64,000 bases of DNA from Pseudomonas graminis (lineage in GTDB: Bacteria > Pseudomonadota > Gammaproteobacteria > Pseudomonadales > Pseudomonadaceae). The position numbers and the translations under genes are program-made. The first letter of the stretch is position 1. The number at the start of each line of letters is the position of its first letter. Under the pieces are notes generated by a model. It had not been told where the DNA came from and ran no database searches. It saw only the letters and a program-made list of their open reading frames with translations. Shown piece after piece: positions 52,077-62,384 of this stretch. The stretch spans positions 1 through 64,000 of the forward strand of contig NZ_MTSB01000004.1 in the NCBI RefSeq assembly GCF_002093745.1. The letters run 5' to 3'.

Positions 52077-53690
52077 TCATTGTGACGAACGATTTTGCGG
52101 CTTGTACCCGAGGCGCAAACCACCCCAGTGTCTTCCGTTGATCATGATCGGCACCGACAGGTCGTGCATCAGTTCGCCGGTGTCTCGGGTGTAGGTTTGC
52201 AGCAATACGGGCTGTTGATGGCTGCCGCAACGAATGCCCGTGCGATCATCGAACTTGCGCTTGCTGCGATTGCGCGCATTGTCCACCGCCGGATCGCCGG
52301 TCAACGGCTGGCTGAAGGCATTGTTGTGAGTCGGTACGTAGCCCTGCTGCGTACAGGCGATGGCGAACACCAGCCCCTCGTGCCGGGGCAGCAGAGGCTC
52401 CTGCAACCCTGGCAGCACCTGATCGGTGTAGCGGTCGAAACGCGTTGTGAAGCGGGTTGGCGAGGTATTGGCGACAGGCTTGTACGTGCGATCAAACAAG
52501 TCATCCAGACTGACGCGTCCCTGCTCGACATCCGCCTCGAACCGGGCGGCAATCGATCGCGCACCTTCGCGAGCCAGATCGTAGATACGCTGGTGATAAT
52601 CATCCAGGCCGACCTGAGCCAGGCGCTGGCTGATGGTCTCGGCCTGGCCTTCCATCTGCACGGCGGACCTGGCCAGTTGCCAGGTCTGTTCATCACTGAC
52701 CGCCAGATCACTGCGCATGTGTTCGACGGCGTCGAACAGGCTCGCCAACTGATCCTGATTGCTTCTGGCGCCCTGAGCGATTTCGCCGACCTGACTCTCC
52801 AGTTCGACCGCCAGACGAGCGATGTTACCCAAGTGCTGGCCAGCCAGCTCGACCTGCCCGACCCCGGTGTCCAGCCCCGACGACAGTTGACGAATCTGCT
52901 CAACGACCTGCGCGGTACGCTGCTGGATATCGGCCACCATTTGCCCGACCTCCCCGGTGGCGCTGGCCGTGCGCCCCGCCAGCCCGCGCACTTCATCAGC
53001 CACCACCGCAAAACCACGACCGTGTTCCCCGGCGCGGGCAGCTTCAATGGCGGCATTGAGCGCCAGCAGGTTGGTCTGGCTGGCAATCGACTGGATGACC
53101 ATCGTCACCCGCTGGATCTCTTCACTGCGCTGGCTCAGCGCCTCGATCAGCTCACGGCTGTCGATGGCACGCGTACTCAACTGGTGCATGCGTTCGATGG
53201 ACTCATTCAGCACGCTGCTGCCCGACTCGCTGCGCTGCCGCGCTTCACTGGCGGCAACCAGAGCCTGCTGGCTCAACTGCGCGGTCTGCTGCTCGGTAGC
53301 GATCATGTGTTCGGCACTGCTGACCACCTGCTCGGCAGCACTCAACTGCGACTGCACCTTGCCGGCCAGTTGCCCCACGGAAAATGCCACCTGGGCGGCC
53401 GAGAGCGCGTTATGACTGGTGGTACGGGACAGGTCGCGAGCCAGCAACGCGATGCCGCTGTCGTCCGCTTCGGCTGCCGAAACCACGCCGCGCTTGCGAG
53501 ACAGGCGCGGCAGCCAGATCACCAGCAAGGTGATCGGAACAACCACATAGAGAGACAGACCGGTGACGGTCATCGCAGCCAATAGCAGGCCTAACACCAC
53601 GCTCTGCACCGCTGGCAACCACCACGTGGATACGGCATCGGGAGCATCGACCCGCGGTAATCCGGCGGCCATGGAAAGGTTCTCGGCCAT
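52077..53690 (-). CDS. methyl-accepting chemotaxis protein with C-terminal sensor-like region
   Basis: A 537-residue chemoreceptor. Two membrane segments lie in the first 60 residues ([33 protein letters not shown]) with almost no periplasmic loop. The signalling hairpin tip is [20 protein letters not shown] near residue 210. After it, at about residues 380-537, comes a separate globular region with [34 protein letters not shown] and [12 protein letters not shown], resembling PAS/Cache-like sensors. A cytoplasmic sensor placed after the signalling domain is the reverse of the usual order. It may sense an intracellular ligand. Confidence 0.85.
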   Translation of the reverse strand: MAENLSMAAGLPRVDAPDAVSTWWLPAVQSVVLGLLLAAMTVTGLSLYVVVPITLLVIWLPRLSRKRGVVSAAEADDSGIALLARDLSRTTSHNALSAAQVAFSVGQLAGKVQSQLSAAEQVVSSAEHMIATEQQTAQLSQQALVAASEARQRSESGSSVLNESIERMHQLSTRAIDSRELIEALSQRSEEIQRVTMVIQSIASQTNLLALNAAIEAARAGEHGRGFAVVADEVRGLAGRTASATGEVGQMVADIQQRTAQVVEQIRQLSSGLDTGVGQVELAGQHLGNIARLAVELESQVGEIAQGARSNQDQLASLFDAVEHMRSDLAVSDEQTWQLARSAVQMEGQAETISQRLAQVGLDDYHQRIYDLAREGARSIAARFEADVEQGRVSLDDLFDRTYKPVANTSPTRFTTRFDRYTDQVLPGLQEPLLPRHEGLVFAIACTQQGYVPTHNNAFSQPLTGDPAVDNARNRSKRKFDDRTGIRCGSHQQPVLLQTYTRDTGELMHDLSVPIMINGRHWGGLRLGYKPQNRSSQ

Positions 53691-53921
53691 GCTGCGTCAC
53701 CCCGTCGTTATTTATCGTTATGGAATCCATTAAACGCTAGATAACAGCCAAGTGCCATGACCTGATGGTCGTATCTCTGCGTACGACTATCCCCCTCGCG
53801 GATGACCGTCACGAGGTCTTCCACCCCTAAAGGCTCAGCCGGGTGAAATGAACAGTTGCCACGAACAGCCCGGTACTCAGTGCTGTAACTGTCACATCAA
53901 GCCACCAAAACCCGGGCACAA

Positions 53922-53953
53922 CAAAACCGGGAGGCAATTTCTTGCCTCCCGGT
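53922..53953 (-). terminator. intrinsic terminator of dksA2-type gene
   Basis: ACCGGGAGGCAA and TTGCCTCCCGGT form a perfect 12-bp stem with a four-base loop (53926-53953). On the minus strand it is followed by TTTTGTT. It lies 30 bp beyond the stop codon of the DksA2-type gene. Confidence 0.88.
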
Positions 53954-53982
53954 GGTTTCACTCAGCCGCTGTTGCCTGCGTA

Positions 53983-54387
53983 TCAGGCCTGGCGCTGGTG
54001 CTTGTCGATCTGCTCGTGGCGCTCTTGCGCTTCGATGCAGTACTTGGTGGTCGGGCTGATCAGCAAGCGCTTGAGGCCAATAGGCTCGCCGCTGTCATCG
54101 CACCAGCCAAACGTGTCGTCGGCAATGCGCGAAAGGGCCATTTCCAGCTGGGGCAGCATGCGCTGATCGCGATCGATCACGTTGACCAGCCAGTGACGCT
54201 CTTCTTCAACCGAAGCAGCGTCGGCAGGATCGGCAGGCGTGTCCAGGCTCTCGATGGCAATGCGGCTCTGCTCGATTCGCTCGTGGATCTCGACCTTCAT
54301 GCCCTGCAACAGCTCGACGAAGAAAGCGTGCTGCTCGGCGTTCATGTAGTCATCGGCCGGCATGGCCAGCAACTTTTCCTTTGTCAT
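53983..54387 (-). CDS. dksA2: DksA2-like RNA polymerase secondary-channel factor
   Basis: A 134-residue DksA/TraR family protein. A coiled-coil (about residues 30-85) has the tip DPADAASVEEE, whose Asp and Ala match the critical tip residues of DksA. The C-terminal globular domain has only two cysteines, in FGWCDDSGEPIG and KYCIEAQERHE, where canonical DksA has CxxC...CxxC. This C/S...C/A pattern matches P. aeruginosa DksA2, which needs no zinc and substitutes for DksA under zinc limitation (family knowledge). No clear Zur box was found upstream. MTKEKLLAMPADDYMNAEQHAFF is the typical DksA2 N-terminus. Confidence 0.86.
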   Translation of the reverse strand: MTKEKLLAMPADDYMNAEQHAFFVELLQGMKVEIHERIEQSRIAIESLDTPADPADAASVEEERHWLVNVIDRDQRMLPQLEMALSRIADDTFGWCDDSGEPIGLKRLLISPTTKYCIEAQERHEQIDKHQRQA

Positions 54388-54646
54388 TTATTTCTCTATA
54401 AAAAAACGTGCATTGAGGAGCGGCTCGACGTTGCCGTGCAAGCCAATAATCTCCAAGCGCCACCTGGCACTCAATTTACGAGGGGCGGCAGTCTAAGGCC
54501 GGCTAACGGGCGCGGCAACACAATTGAAGGGATTTCGTACAACAATCGCACCAAACCCCCTTAAATGCGGGTATCCACCTTGCCGCGCAGGCGCCCTGAT
54601 GAGGCTCTGACCCATAGACGCTTCATCGGTTCCGGCGATATTCAAT
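54388..54646. other. intergenic region upstream of dksA2
   Basis: The roughly 260 bp between the dksA2 start and the inositol terminator hold no accepted gene. A run AAAAAAACGTG near 54401 is the only distinctive feature, and it lies where the dksA2 promoter would be expected. Confidence 0.4.
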
Positions 54647-54674
54647 GCAAAAAAGGGCCTGAAACAGGCCCTTT
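54647..54674 (-). terminator. intrinsic terminator of the inositol transporter operon
   Basis: On the minus strand AAAGGGCCTG and CAGGCCCTTT pair perfectly (10 bp) around a TTT loop, followed by a T-run (AAAAAA at 54649-54654 on the plus strand). It lies 17 bp beyond the permease stop. Confidence 0.92.
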
Positions 54675-54690
54675 GACGCAGCATCGGAGC

Positions 54691-55716
54691 TTAGCGCTTG
54701 GTCTTGCGCTTGTTGCGATATTGATCGATTACCACCGCCGCGACAATGATCAGGCCTTTGATAATGTCTTGAACATAGGCGTCGACCCCGACAAAGGTAA
54801 AGCCGCTGGCCATTACCCCCAGAATCAGCGCTCCGATCACGGTGCCCGTGATCCTGCCGACCCCACCGGAAAGGCTGGTGCCACCGATCACCGCAGCGGC
54901 GATCGCATCCAGTTCATAGGACATTCCCATCCCGGCCTGCCCTGTCGCGGCACGCGCCGATGCCACGACCCCCGCCAGCCCGGCCAGCAGCCCGGCGATG
55001 CTGTAGACGATGATCAGGTGACGCTTGACGTTGATCCCGGAAGTCCGCGCAGCCTGCATGTTGCCGCCGATGGCGTAGGTGTATTTGCCGTACTTGGTGT
55101 AGCGCAGGGCAATGTGAAAGATAACCGCGACCACCAGAAAGATGATCACAGGCATCGCGCCCTGCCCGATGGCCGTGTAGGAGTCAGAGAGCATGCTCAC
55201 CGGCTGGCCTTCGGTGTAGAAGCGCGCCAGGCCGCGCGCGGACACCATCATCCCCAGCGTGGCGATGAACGGCGGGATTCCGGTAATCGCAATGATGCTG
55301 CCGTTGATCGCACCCGCCAACAGCCCCACCCCCAGGCCGACCACCACCGGTATCCACACGGGCAGGTCGGTCAGTGACGGAAAGACCGCGCGGGAGAAGT
55401 CAGAGGTTTGTGCCAGGCTTGCGGCAATCATAGCCGACAGCGCCAGCACCGAGCCGGATGACAGGTCGATGCCTGTCGTGATGATCACCTGAGTCACGCC
55501 GATGGCCAACAGCCCGATGATCGACACCTGAAGAATCATCAGCACCAGGCGCTGCGAGTTGAGCAGGAAGCTCTGGTCGCGAACGATCCAGCCAAACAGT
55601 TCGAACACCAGTCCGATCCCGATCAATACCAGAAAGATGCTGAGCTCCGTCGGCAGCCGTCGTTTGCTTCTGGTTGGTGCCAGGGCTGGTTTGTTTTGCA
55701 GAATCGCGTTGCTCAT
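54691..55716 (-). CDS. sugar/inositol ABC transporter permease
   Basis: A 341-residue RbsC-type permease with about ten hydrophobic segments. It has the conserved DLSSGSVLALSAMIAASL, NGSIIAITGIPPFIATLG and GGTSLSGGVGRITGTVIGALI motifs of ribose/inositol permeases. It is the last gene of a three-gene transporter operon, and the nearby iolG and iolD make inositol the probable substrate (inference). A 47-bp gap separates it from the ATPase gene. Confidence 0.9.
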   Translation of the reverse strand: MSNAILQNKPALAPTRSKRRLPTELSIFLVLIGIGLVFELFGWIVRDQSFLLNSQRLVLMILQVSIIGLLAIGVTQVIITTGIDLSSGSVLALSAMIAASLAQTSDFSRAVFPSLTDLPVWIPVVVGLGVGLLAGAINGSIIAITGIPPFIATLGMMVSARGLARFYTEGQPVSMLSDSYTAIGQGAMPVIIFLVVAVIFHIALRYTKYGKYTYAIGGNMQAARTSGINVKRHLIIVYSIAGLLAGLAGVVASARAATGQAGMGMSYELDAIAAAVIGGTSLSGGVGRITGTVIGALILGVMASGFTFVGVDAYVQDIIKGLIIVAAVVIDQYRNKRKTKR

Positions 55717-55763
55717 GTTCGTTACCCTCTTGTTCTTCTTCTACCGAGCACTGTTTCGCACAC

Positions 55764-57341
55764 TCAATGAACCCGGTGGCCGGAGGCCAGATGCATGACT
55801 TTTTCCTGGGTTGCTTCGCTGCGGTCAAGAATCCCCATCATTTCCCCTTCGTGCATGACCATGACCCGGTCACTCATGCCCAGCACTTCCGGCAGTTCCG
55901 AGGAGATCATGATGACGGCCATGCCTTCGCTGGCCAGCAGCGAGATCAGCCGGTAGATTTCCGCCTTGGCGCCTACGTCGATGCCGCGTGTGGGTTCGTC
56001 GAGAATCAGGACTTTGGGATGGGTCATCAGCCAGCGTGCCAGCAACGCCTTCTGCTGATTGCCGCCGGACAGCGTGTCGATGCACTGTTCCAGCGACGGA
56101 GTTTTTACCCGCAGCTTCTTGCACATGTCTTCGCACAGCGCACGCAGGGCCTTCTGCTGCACGAAACCGTTGCCTGCGTAGTTGGCCAGCACGGCCATCT
56201 CCATGTTTTCCATCACTGACAGGCAGGGGAACAGGCCGGTCAATTTGCGATCCTCGGTCAGCAGGGCAAAACCCAGCTCGATGGCCTGATGCGGATCGCC
56301 GATACGCACGGTCTTGCCTTCAAAGCAAATCTCGCCGCTGTCGCCGGGGGTGATGCCGAACAGGGTTTCCGCGACATTGGTTCGCCCCGACCCCATTAAC
56401 CCGGCAATACCCAGAATTTCACCGGCACGCAGGTCGAAACTCACGTGCCGAAAGATGCCGTTCAAACCCAGATCATTGACCGACAGCAGAACGTCGCCTG
56501 CCGGCGTGTCACGCTGCGAGAACAATTGAGTCAGTTCACGACCGACCATCATCGAAATCAGACTGTCGCCGTCCATGCTGTCGGCACGCTGCAGGCCGAT
56601 GTAGGCGCCGTCGCGAAAGACGGCCACCTCATCGGCAATCTTGAACACTTCGCTCATTTTATGGGTGATGTAGATGATGCCTTTGCCCTGCGAGCGCAGG
56701 TCGGCAATGATCGAAAACAGGTGGGCCACTTCGGTTTCGGTGATGGCCGAGGTGGGCTCGTCCATGATCAGCACGTCTGAGTCGTAGGACACCGCCTTGG
56801 CAATCTCCACCATCTGCCGCTCGGCAATGCTCAGGTTGCCCACCAGTTCCTCGGGATCAAGCCTGATCCGCAAGCGCTCCAGCAACTCGGCAGTACAGCG
56901 GTGCATTTCCCGGTGGTCGACCATGTGCAGGCCGTTGAGCTGCTCGCGACCTATCCAGATATTCTCGGCGATACTCATGAACGGCATCAGGTTCAGTTCC
57001 TGATGGATCATGGCGATGCCGGCCTGCAGCGCCGACAGTGGCGTGTCGAAGCGGACCGGTTTGCCGCGCAAGCGGATTTCGCCAGTGTCGGGCTGATAGA
57101 TGCCGGCGATGATCTTCATCAGCGTGGACTTACCGGCGCCGTTCTCGCCCATCAATGCCAACACACTGCCAGGGCGCACACGCAACTGAACATCATTGAG
57201 TGCGATAACGCCGGGAAAGCCTTTGCTGATGTGGCTGATTTCCAGCAAATACGGCGATGGGGCCTCCGGCACGGAACCTTTCACGTCACTGGAAGACGGG
57301 TCAATCGGTGCGGGCGGATGGGCAGTGGCAGAACCGGACAT
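55764..57341 (-). CDS. sugar/inositol ABC transporter ATP-binding protein
   Basis: A 525-residue double-ATPase of the RbsA class. The N-terminal cassette has Walker [10 protein letters not shown] and signature [14 protein letters not shown], with Walker [10 protein letters not shown]. The second cassette is degenerate at Walker A (GLMGSGRTN) but has the signature [15 protein letters not shown] and [12 protein letters not shown]. This asymmetry is normal for monosaccharide importers. The start at 57341 has AAGGAG nine bases upstream; an in-frame TTG at 57347 is not needed. Confidence 0.92.
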   Translation of the reverse strand: MSGSATAHPPAPIDPSSSDVKGSVPEAPSPYLLEISHISKGFPGVIALNDVQLRVRPGSVLALMGENGAGKSTLMKIIAGIYQPDTGEIRLRGKPVRFDTPLSALQAGIAMIHQELNLMPFMSIAENIWIGREQLNGLHMVDHREMHRCTAELLERLRIRLDPEELVGNLSIAERQMVEIAKAVSYDSDVLIMDEPTSAITETEVAHLFSIIADLRSQGKGIIYITHKMSEVFKIADEVAVFRDGAYIGLQRADSMDGDSLISMMVGRELTQLFSQRDTPAGDVLLSVNDLGLNGIFRHVSFDLRAGEILGIAGLMGSGRTNVAETLFGITPGDSGEICFEGKTVRIGDPHQAIELGFALLTEDRKLTGLFPCLSVMENMEMAVLANYAGNGFVQQKALRALCEDMCKKLRVKTPSLEQCIDTLSGGNQQKALLARWLMTHPKVLILDEPTRGIDVGAKAEIYRLISLLASEGMAVIMISSELPEVLGMSDRVMVMHEGEMMGILDRSEATQEKVMHLASGHRVH

Positions 57342-57408
57342 GATCAAACACTCCTTGAGCGGCGGGCGCGGGACGGTCGCTGAACCGCCCCGTGCCTGCC
57401 GACTGTTG

Positions 57409-58338
57409 TTATTTGAAAGTGGAGACGTTTTCAGGCGTGATCAGGCGATAAGGAATAACGATTGCCTGGGGTTCGACCTTCTCTTTTTTGGCCATTTTCA
57501 CGGCGGCATCAATCGCCCCGTCGGCCTGCCCCTTGGCATCCTGATAAACCGATACGGCCAGGTCGCCCTTGGTCACGGCATTGAGCCCGTCGGGCGTGCC
57601 GTCGACGCCTGCGACAAACACCGTGCCTTTCTTGACGCCCGCCTGTTTCAACGCCATTGCCGCGCCAATGGCCATCTCGTCGTTGTTGGCCAGAACGGCG
57701 TTGAACTCCCGACCTTGAGTGACCCAGTCATTGGTCAGGTCCATGCCTTTCTGACGCAGCCAGGTGCCGGTCTGCTCCTGATCGATCTTGATGTTCGGGT
57801 ATTTGGCCAGTACCTCTTTCACCCCTTTGGTGCGGTTTTGCGTGGAGTTGTTGGCCAGGTCGCCCAGCAGGATCATGACACTGCCCTTGCCGCCCATTTT
57901 GTCGGCGACGTACTGCGCTTGCAGCCGACCCGCCTCGACATCGTCCGAAGTCACGGTCGCAACACCTGCGGGCAGTTTCGGATCGTCAGGGCGACGGTTG
58001 ACGTAGACCAGCGGAATGCCGGCGGCCACCGCTTCCTTGGTGATGCGGGCGGTGGCGGCAGTGTCCACGGGGTTGACGATAAGCGCGTCGACTTTCTTGT
58101 TGATGAGTTCCTTGACCTGATCGATCTGCTTGTTGACGTCTGCCCGGGCATCGACAAATTGCAGCGCCACGCCGTCTGGCATGCTTTTGGCCTTGGCATC
58201 CATGTCCTGACGCAGGTAGGTCAGCCAGGTGTCGTCGAACTGCGACATGGCCACCCCGACCTTGATATCGGCCAGTGCAACGCCGCTGCCGAGCATCAGG
58301 CCAAGGGCCAGTGAGGTGAACGCAAACTTGTTCTTCAT
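57409..58338 (-). CDS. sugar/inositol ABC transporter substrate-binding protein
   Basis: A 309-residue periplasmic binding protein. A Sec signal peptide ([17 protein letters not shown]) is cleaved before [15 protein letters not shown]. Type I periplasmic binding fold segments are [51 protein letters not shown] and [16 protein letters not shown]. The pattern is close to inositol-binding proteins. The start at 58338 is chosen from the signal sequence; AT-rich leader sequence extends about 345 bp back to the promoter/operator. Confidence 0.9.
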   Translation of the reverse strand: MKNKFAFTSLALGLMLGSGVALADIKVGVAMSQFDDTWLTYLRQDMDAKAKSMPDGVALQFVDARADVNKQIDQVKELINKKVDALIVNPVDTAATARITKEAVAAGIPLVYVNRRPDDPKLPAGVATVTSDDVEAGRLQAQYVADKMGGKGSVMILLGDLANNSTQNRTKGVKEVLAKYPNIKIDQEQTGTWLRQKGMDLTNDWVTQGREFNAVLANNDEMAIGAAMALKQAGVKKGTVFVAGVDGTPDGLNAVTKGDLAVSVYQDAKGQADGAIDAAVKMAKKEKVEPQAIVIPYRLITPENVSTFK

Positions 58339-58677
58339 GAGGGCTGTCTCCAGATTCTTGTTGTTGTTCGGATCGGATAACACGTGGAAGCGCTGTAAAA
58401 GGCAGGTCAGCGAGGCAGGCGGATGCCCGTCGCACCCGGAATGCAGAACAGTTGCGCGTCCTTGTGGCGCACGCACATGCCGCGAGCGACGATCGTGAGA
58501 AAGCGCTCCATGAGCCGGATCCAGAATGACGGGGTGACAGAACGCATGGCGGTCAGGCCAGAGGTAGGGGTTTTCATCGACAGTACCTATCTTTTGTTTT
58601 GTTTTTGTTAGCTTGCTTCCCGTGGCCTGAAATGATTTCTAAGCCCGGGTGATTCGATAGTCGGTAACCTGAAAACG
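58339..58677 (-). other. leader of the inositol transporter operon
   Basis: About 340 bases between the predicted promoter (58678-58706) and the binding-protein start. TGAAATGATTTC near 58628 is a short palindrome. A run of TTTTGTTTTGTTTTTGTT on the plus strand (58590-58608) would be A-rich in the transcript. No gene was accepted. Confidence 0.4.
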
Positions 58678-58706
58678 ACTCTATTGGAAAATATTTTCCA
58701 ATTCAA
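58678..58706 (-). promoter_or_regulatory. promoter with palindromic operator for the inositol transporter operon
   Basis: The perfect 20-bp palindrome ATTGGAAAATATTTTCCAAT occupies 58683-58702 and contains GGAA-N6-TTCC. On the minus strand TTGAAT (58706-58701) and TAGAGT (58683-58678) form a -35/-10 pair spaced by 17 bp, so the palindrome fills the spacer. GGAA-N6-TTCC resembles the reported site of RpiR-type IolR repressors, from memory; no iolR gene is in this window. Confidence 0.6.
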
Positions 58707-58825
58707 CTGATTTTAGAATTTTATTCCATTTCATTTTCAGTCAGCGCAGAAATGCCAAAACCCGACGCGTGCCAGATGTCGGGTTTTGACTATCGTGTCG
58801 TCGGTATGCGGTTCGTGATGCTGGT

Positions 58826-59290
58826 TCTGCTATGTCAGTGATGTTTGGTTACGGCTCAGGTCACCTTTGCGCCCCTTGGGCGAACAGCATCAAGCGGAGT
58901 AGAGATACTTGTGGGAGTGAGCTTGCTCACGAAGCCCCTGGTCCGAACACCCTATTCCTGGAGGCTGTACCGAACTGTTCTCCGCATCACACAGCGGTTC
59001 TGCGATGTCAGTTGGATATGTTTACGGCTCAAGGCACCTTTTCGCCCCTCGGCGACCTACTTTGATGGGGCCAAAGTAGGCAAAGCCCCTGGCTCCGTTT
59101 CCGGCCCGACTTCGTCGGGTTCCTTCGCCCTGGCACTTACGTCGCAATCTGCGTCGTCAGTGCCATCGTGGTTGAAAAGCACATGACTATCGTGCCGACG
59201 CTCCGCGTGGGCATGCAGTTCGTGACGCTCTGCGTCACACAGCGGTTCTGCGATGTCAGTGATGACTGGTTACGGCTCAGGGCCAGTGAA
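58826..59290. repeat. composite repeat, copy 2, with direct repeats
   Basis: The conserved block lies at about 58990-59200 in inverted orientation to the copy at 39.0 kb, with CTTTGATGGGGCCAAAGTAG and GACTTCGTCGGGTTCCTTCG. GTTCTGC(G/T)ATGTCAGT occurs three times, near 58829, 58998 and 59244, forming direct repeats at both ends. It ends with REP palindromes near 59220. No gene was accepted. Confidence 0.85.
58910..58934. repeat. second-type REP (GTGGGAG...CTTGCTC family)
   Basis: GTGGGAGTGAGCTTGCTCAC with GAAG following. GTGAGC and GCTCAC pair around TT. This REP class is common in P. fluorescens and P. putida and differs from the GACGC type in the same island. Confidence 0.75.
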
Positions 59291-59306
59291 TCATGGGTAT
59301 GTAGGT

Positions 59307-60326
59307 CTACAGCACCACAACCCTTCCTTCGCGGGCGCTCAGGCGGGCGGCGTCCATGACCTGCGCTGATGCGATTGCATCGTGAGGGTTGACCGGGTTA
59401 CTGCCTTGCTCGTCCACGGCACGTTGCAGTTGCTGGTAGAACTCAAGCCAGCAGCCCCGCTCCGAGGGCACGCGCTCGCGGTGATCGCCCTGTTCGAACC
59501 AGCCCCAGCGCCGATGCTCTTCGACGCCCCAGCGCTCGCCTTCAGACCGTGGCGTCAGCCCGGCAAACGCTGCGTCTTCCTGGCCGTCCAGCCCGTCGAC
59601 GCTGTAACAGCCTTTTGATCCACTGACCCGGAAACGCGGTTTCGGGCTGCTTTGCAGGCAACTGCCGGACAAATGCGAGACCACACCATTGGCGTGGGTC
59701 AGCGCGACGAAAAACGTGTGGTCCAGTCCGTCGTCCCCAGGGGCGAAGCGCAACTCGCCATACACCCGTTCGACCGGACCGAACAGCACCAGCGCCTGAT
59801 CCACCAGGTGACTGCCCAGGTCGCGCAACATGCCCCCACCGCTGGCCTTGCCGACAGAGCGTGGCGAATAGCGCTCGATACTGGACTCGAACCGGCTGAT
59901 CTCGCCCAGCGCCTGGCTGTCGATCAATTTACGCACGGTGAGGAAATCGGAGTCCCAGCGCCTATTCTGATAAACACTGAGCAACACGCCACGTTTTTCG
60001 GCCGCCTCCACCAGTTCACGCGCCTGCGCGGCGTCATGGGCAAAGGGTTTATCGCTGACCACCGCCACGCCCAGCTCGATAGCCTCCAGAATCAGCGCCC
60101 GCCGTGAGGCCAGCGGTGTGGAAATCACCACCACATCGACCCCGGCCGCCACCAGTTCAGCCAGTGTGTCGAAGGTCGCAACGCCGGGATGGTCATTGGC
60201 CACGTCCTGTTTTCGTTCTGGCGAACGGGTAACCACACCTGCAAACGTGGCACCGGGCACACTTGAAATCAGCGTCGCGTGAAAGTAACGCCCCCCTTTG
60301 CCGTAGCCCACCAGCCCTGCTCGCAT
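59307..60326 (-). CDS. Gfo/Idh/MocA family oxidoreductase
   Basis: A 339-residue NAD(P)-dependent dehydrogenase. The N-terminal Rossmann motif is MRAGLVGYGKGGRYFHATLI, unusual in having GYGKGGR rather than the common G-x-G-x2-G. DVVVISTPLASR and VSDKPFAHDAAQARELVEAA hold the catalytic Lys of the D-K-P (EKP-type) motif, and HLVDQALVLFG carries the catalytic-site Asp/His. AGGAGATATCC precedes the start. Probably acts on an inositol or sugar derivative next to the TIM-barrel epimerase. Last gene before the repeat island. Confidence 0.87.
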   Translation of the reverse strand: MRAGLVGYGKGGRYFHATLISSVPGATFAGVVTRSPERKQDVANDHPGVATFDTLAELVAAGVDVVVISTPLASRRALILEAIELGVAVVSDKPFAHDAAQARELVEAAEKRGVLLSVYQNRRWDSDFLTVRKLIDSQALGEISRFESSIERYSPRSVGKASGGGMLRDLGSHLVDQALVLFGPVERVYGELRFAPGDDGLDHTFFVALTHANGVVSHLSGSCLQSSPKPRFRVSGSKGCYSVDGLDGQEDAAFAGLTPRSEGERWGVEEHRRWGWFEQGDHRERVPSERGCWLEFYQQLQRAVDEQGSNPVNPHDAIASAQVMDAARLSAREGRVVVL

Positions 60327-60391
60327 GGATATCTCCTGTGGTCCATGAACGTCAGGCCGTAGCCATCGGTTGTGTATTCACTGCCACTGTA

Positions 60392-61252
60392 TCAGCGCAG
60401 CAACTCGCTTTTGACCCGTTCGAGCATGAATCGGCTCGACTCGTCAGCGCGCTCTTCCCAGGCAAATACGGCCACCGTGGCGATGCCGTCGAACTTGATG
60501 TCCCTGAGCGTCGAGAAAAACGCCTCCCAGTTCACTTCGCCCTGCCCGATGTCCAGATGCTGATGCACCGTCGCCGTCACGCCGGGCGGGTTGACGATGT
60601 AGCGCAGGTTGGAAGAGGCCCGGTGATTATAAGTGTCGGCAATGATCAGGTGCGTGAGTCTGTCGCCTGCGTAGCGGAGCATGGAGGCAATATCCCCCAC
60701 GCCGTCATCGTAGAAAAAGGTGTGGGGCGCGGCGTACAGGTAGTTGATCCAGTCACGATCAAGCCCGCGAATGATGTCAACCGACTCGTTGTTGCGCTCA
60801 CAGAAGTCATACGGATGCGCCTGGATATCGAGCTTTATACCTTCGCGCTCGAAATGCGGCATCAGTTCGTCCATCGACTTCATGAACTGGTTCTCGCAGA
60901 CCAGCGCATGATCGGATTGCCCGCTGAACTCGGTGTTCATCAGGTCGCAGTCCATTTCCACAGCCACCTGAATGGCGCGTTTCCAGTTGCGTACCGCAGC
61001 AATACGCAGGTCCTCATCCGGCGCAGCCCAGTGATACAGCGGCAACAACGAGGAGAGTTTCACACCTGCATCGCTGAGGGCTTTGCGAAACTCCCGGATC
61101 CTCGCCCGATCCACGCGCGGGTATTTGTAAAACGGCATGAAGTCTTCACGCGGTGACAGCTCGATGTAGTCGTAACCCAGCTCTGCGGTTTTATCGACCA
61201 TCGCCCCGAGGGACAGATGGCGGTACATGTAAGGGTCCAGTGCAATACGCAT
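60392..61252 (-). CDS. sugar phosphate isomerase/epimerase (IolE/IolI-like TIM barrel)
   Basis: A 286-residue xylose-isomerase-like TIM barrel. The N-terminus [34 protein letters not shown] is typical of the family. Candidate metal ligands are Glu in DLMNTEFSG, Glu and His in [10 protein letters not shown], His in [10 protein letters not shown] and Glu near the C-terminus. The role may be inosose isomerisation or dehydration in inositol catabolism. GGGAGGCATC precedes the start at 61252. Probably cotranscribed with iolG and iolD. Confidence 0.84.
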   Translation of the reverse strand: MRIALDPYMYRHLSLGAMVDKTAELGYDYIELSPREDFMPFYKYPRVDRARIREFRKALSDAGVKLSSLLPLYHWAAPDEDLRIAAVRNWKRAIQVAVEMDCDLMNTEFSGQSDHALVCENQFMKSMDELMPHFEREGIKLDIQAHPYDFCERNNESVDIIRGLDRDWINYLYAAPHTFFYDDGVGDIASMLRYAGDRLTHLIIADTYNHRASSNLRYIVNPPGVTATVHQHLDIGQGEVNWEAFFSTLRDIKFDGIATVAVFAWEERADESSRFMLERVKSELLR

Positions 61253-61304
61253 GATGCCTCCCTTTTATGCTTGTCGAGAGATGTCTCGGTCGCTGGAAAA
61301 ACCG

Positions 61305-62333
<1,029 letters not shown>

Positions 62334-62384
62334 TTATTGGATGTTGCCGTGACCGGGTCACGAGCGCTGAACGATAAAAAGTGA

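Noticed and set aside
52095..53585. 496-codon frame antisense to the chemoreceptor gene
   Set aside because: Composition is typical of a shadow frame, and the receptor's signalling motif is intact on the other strand.
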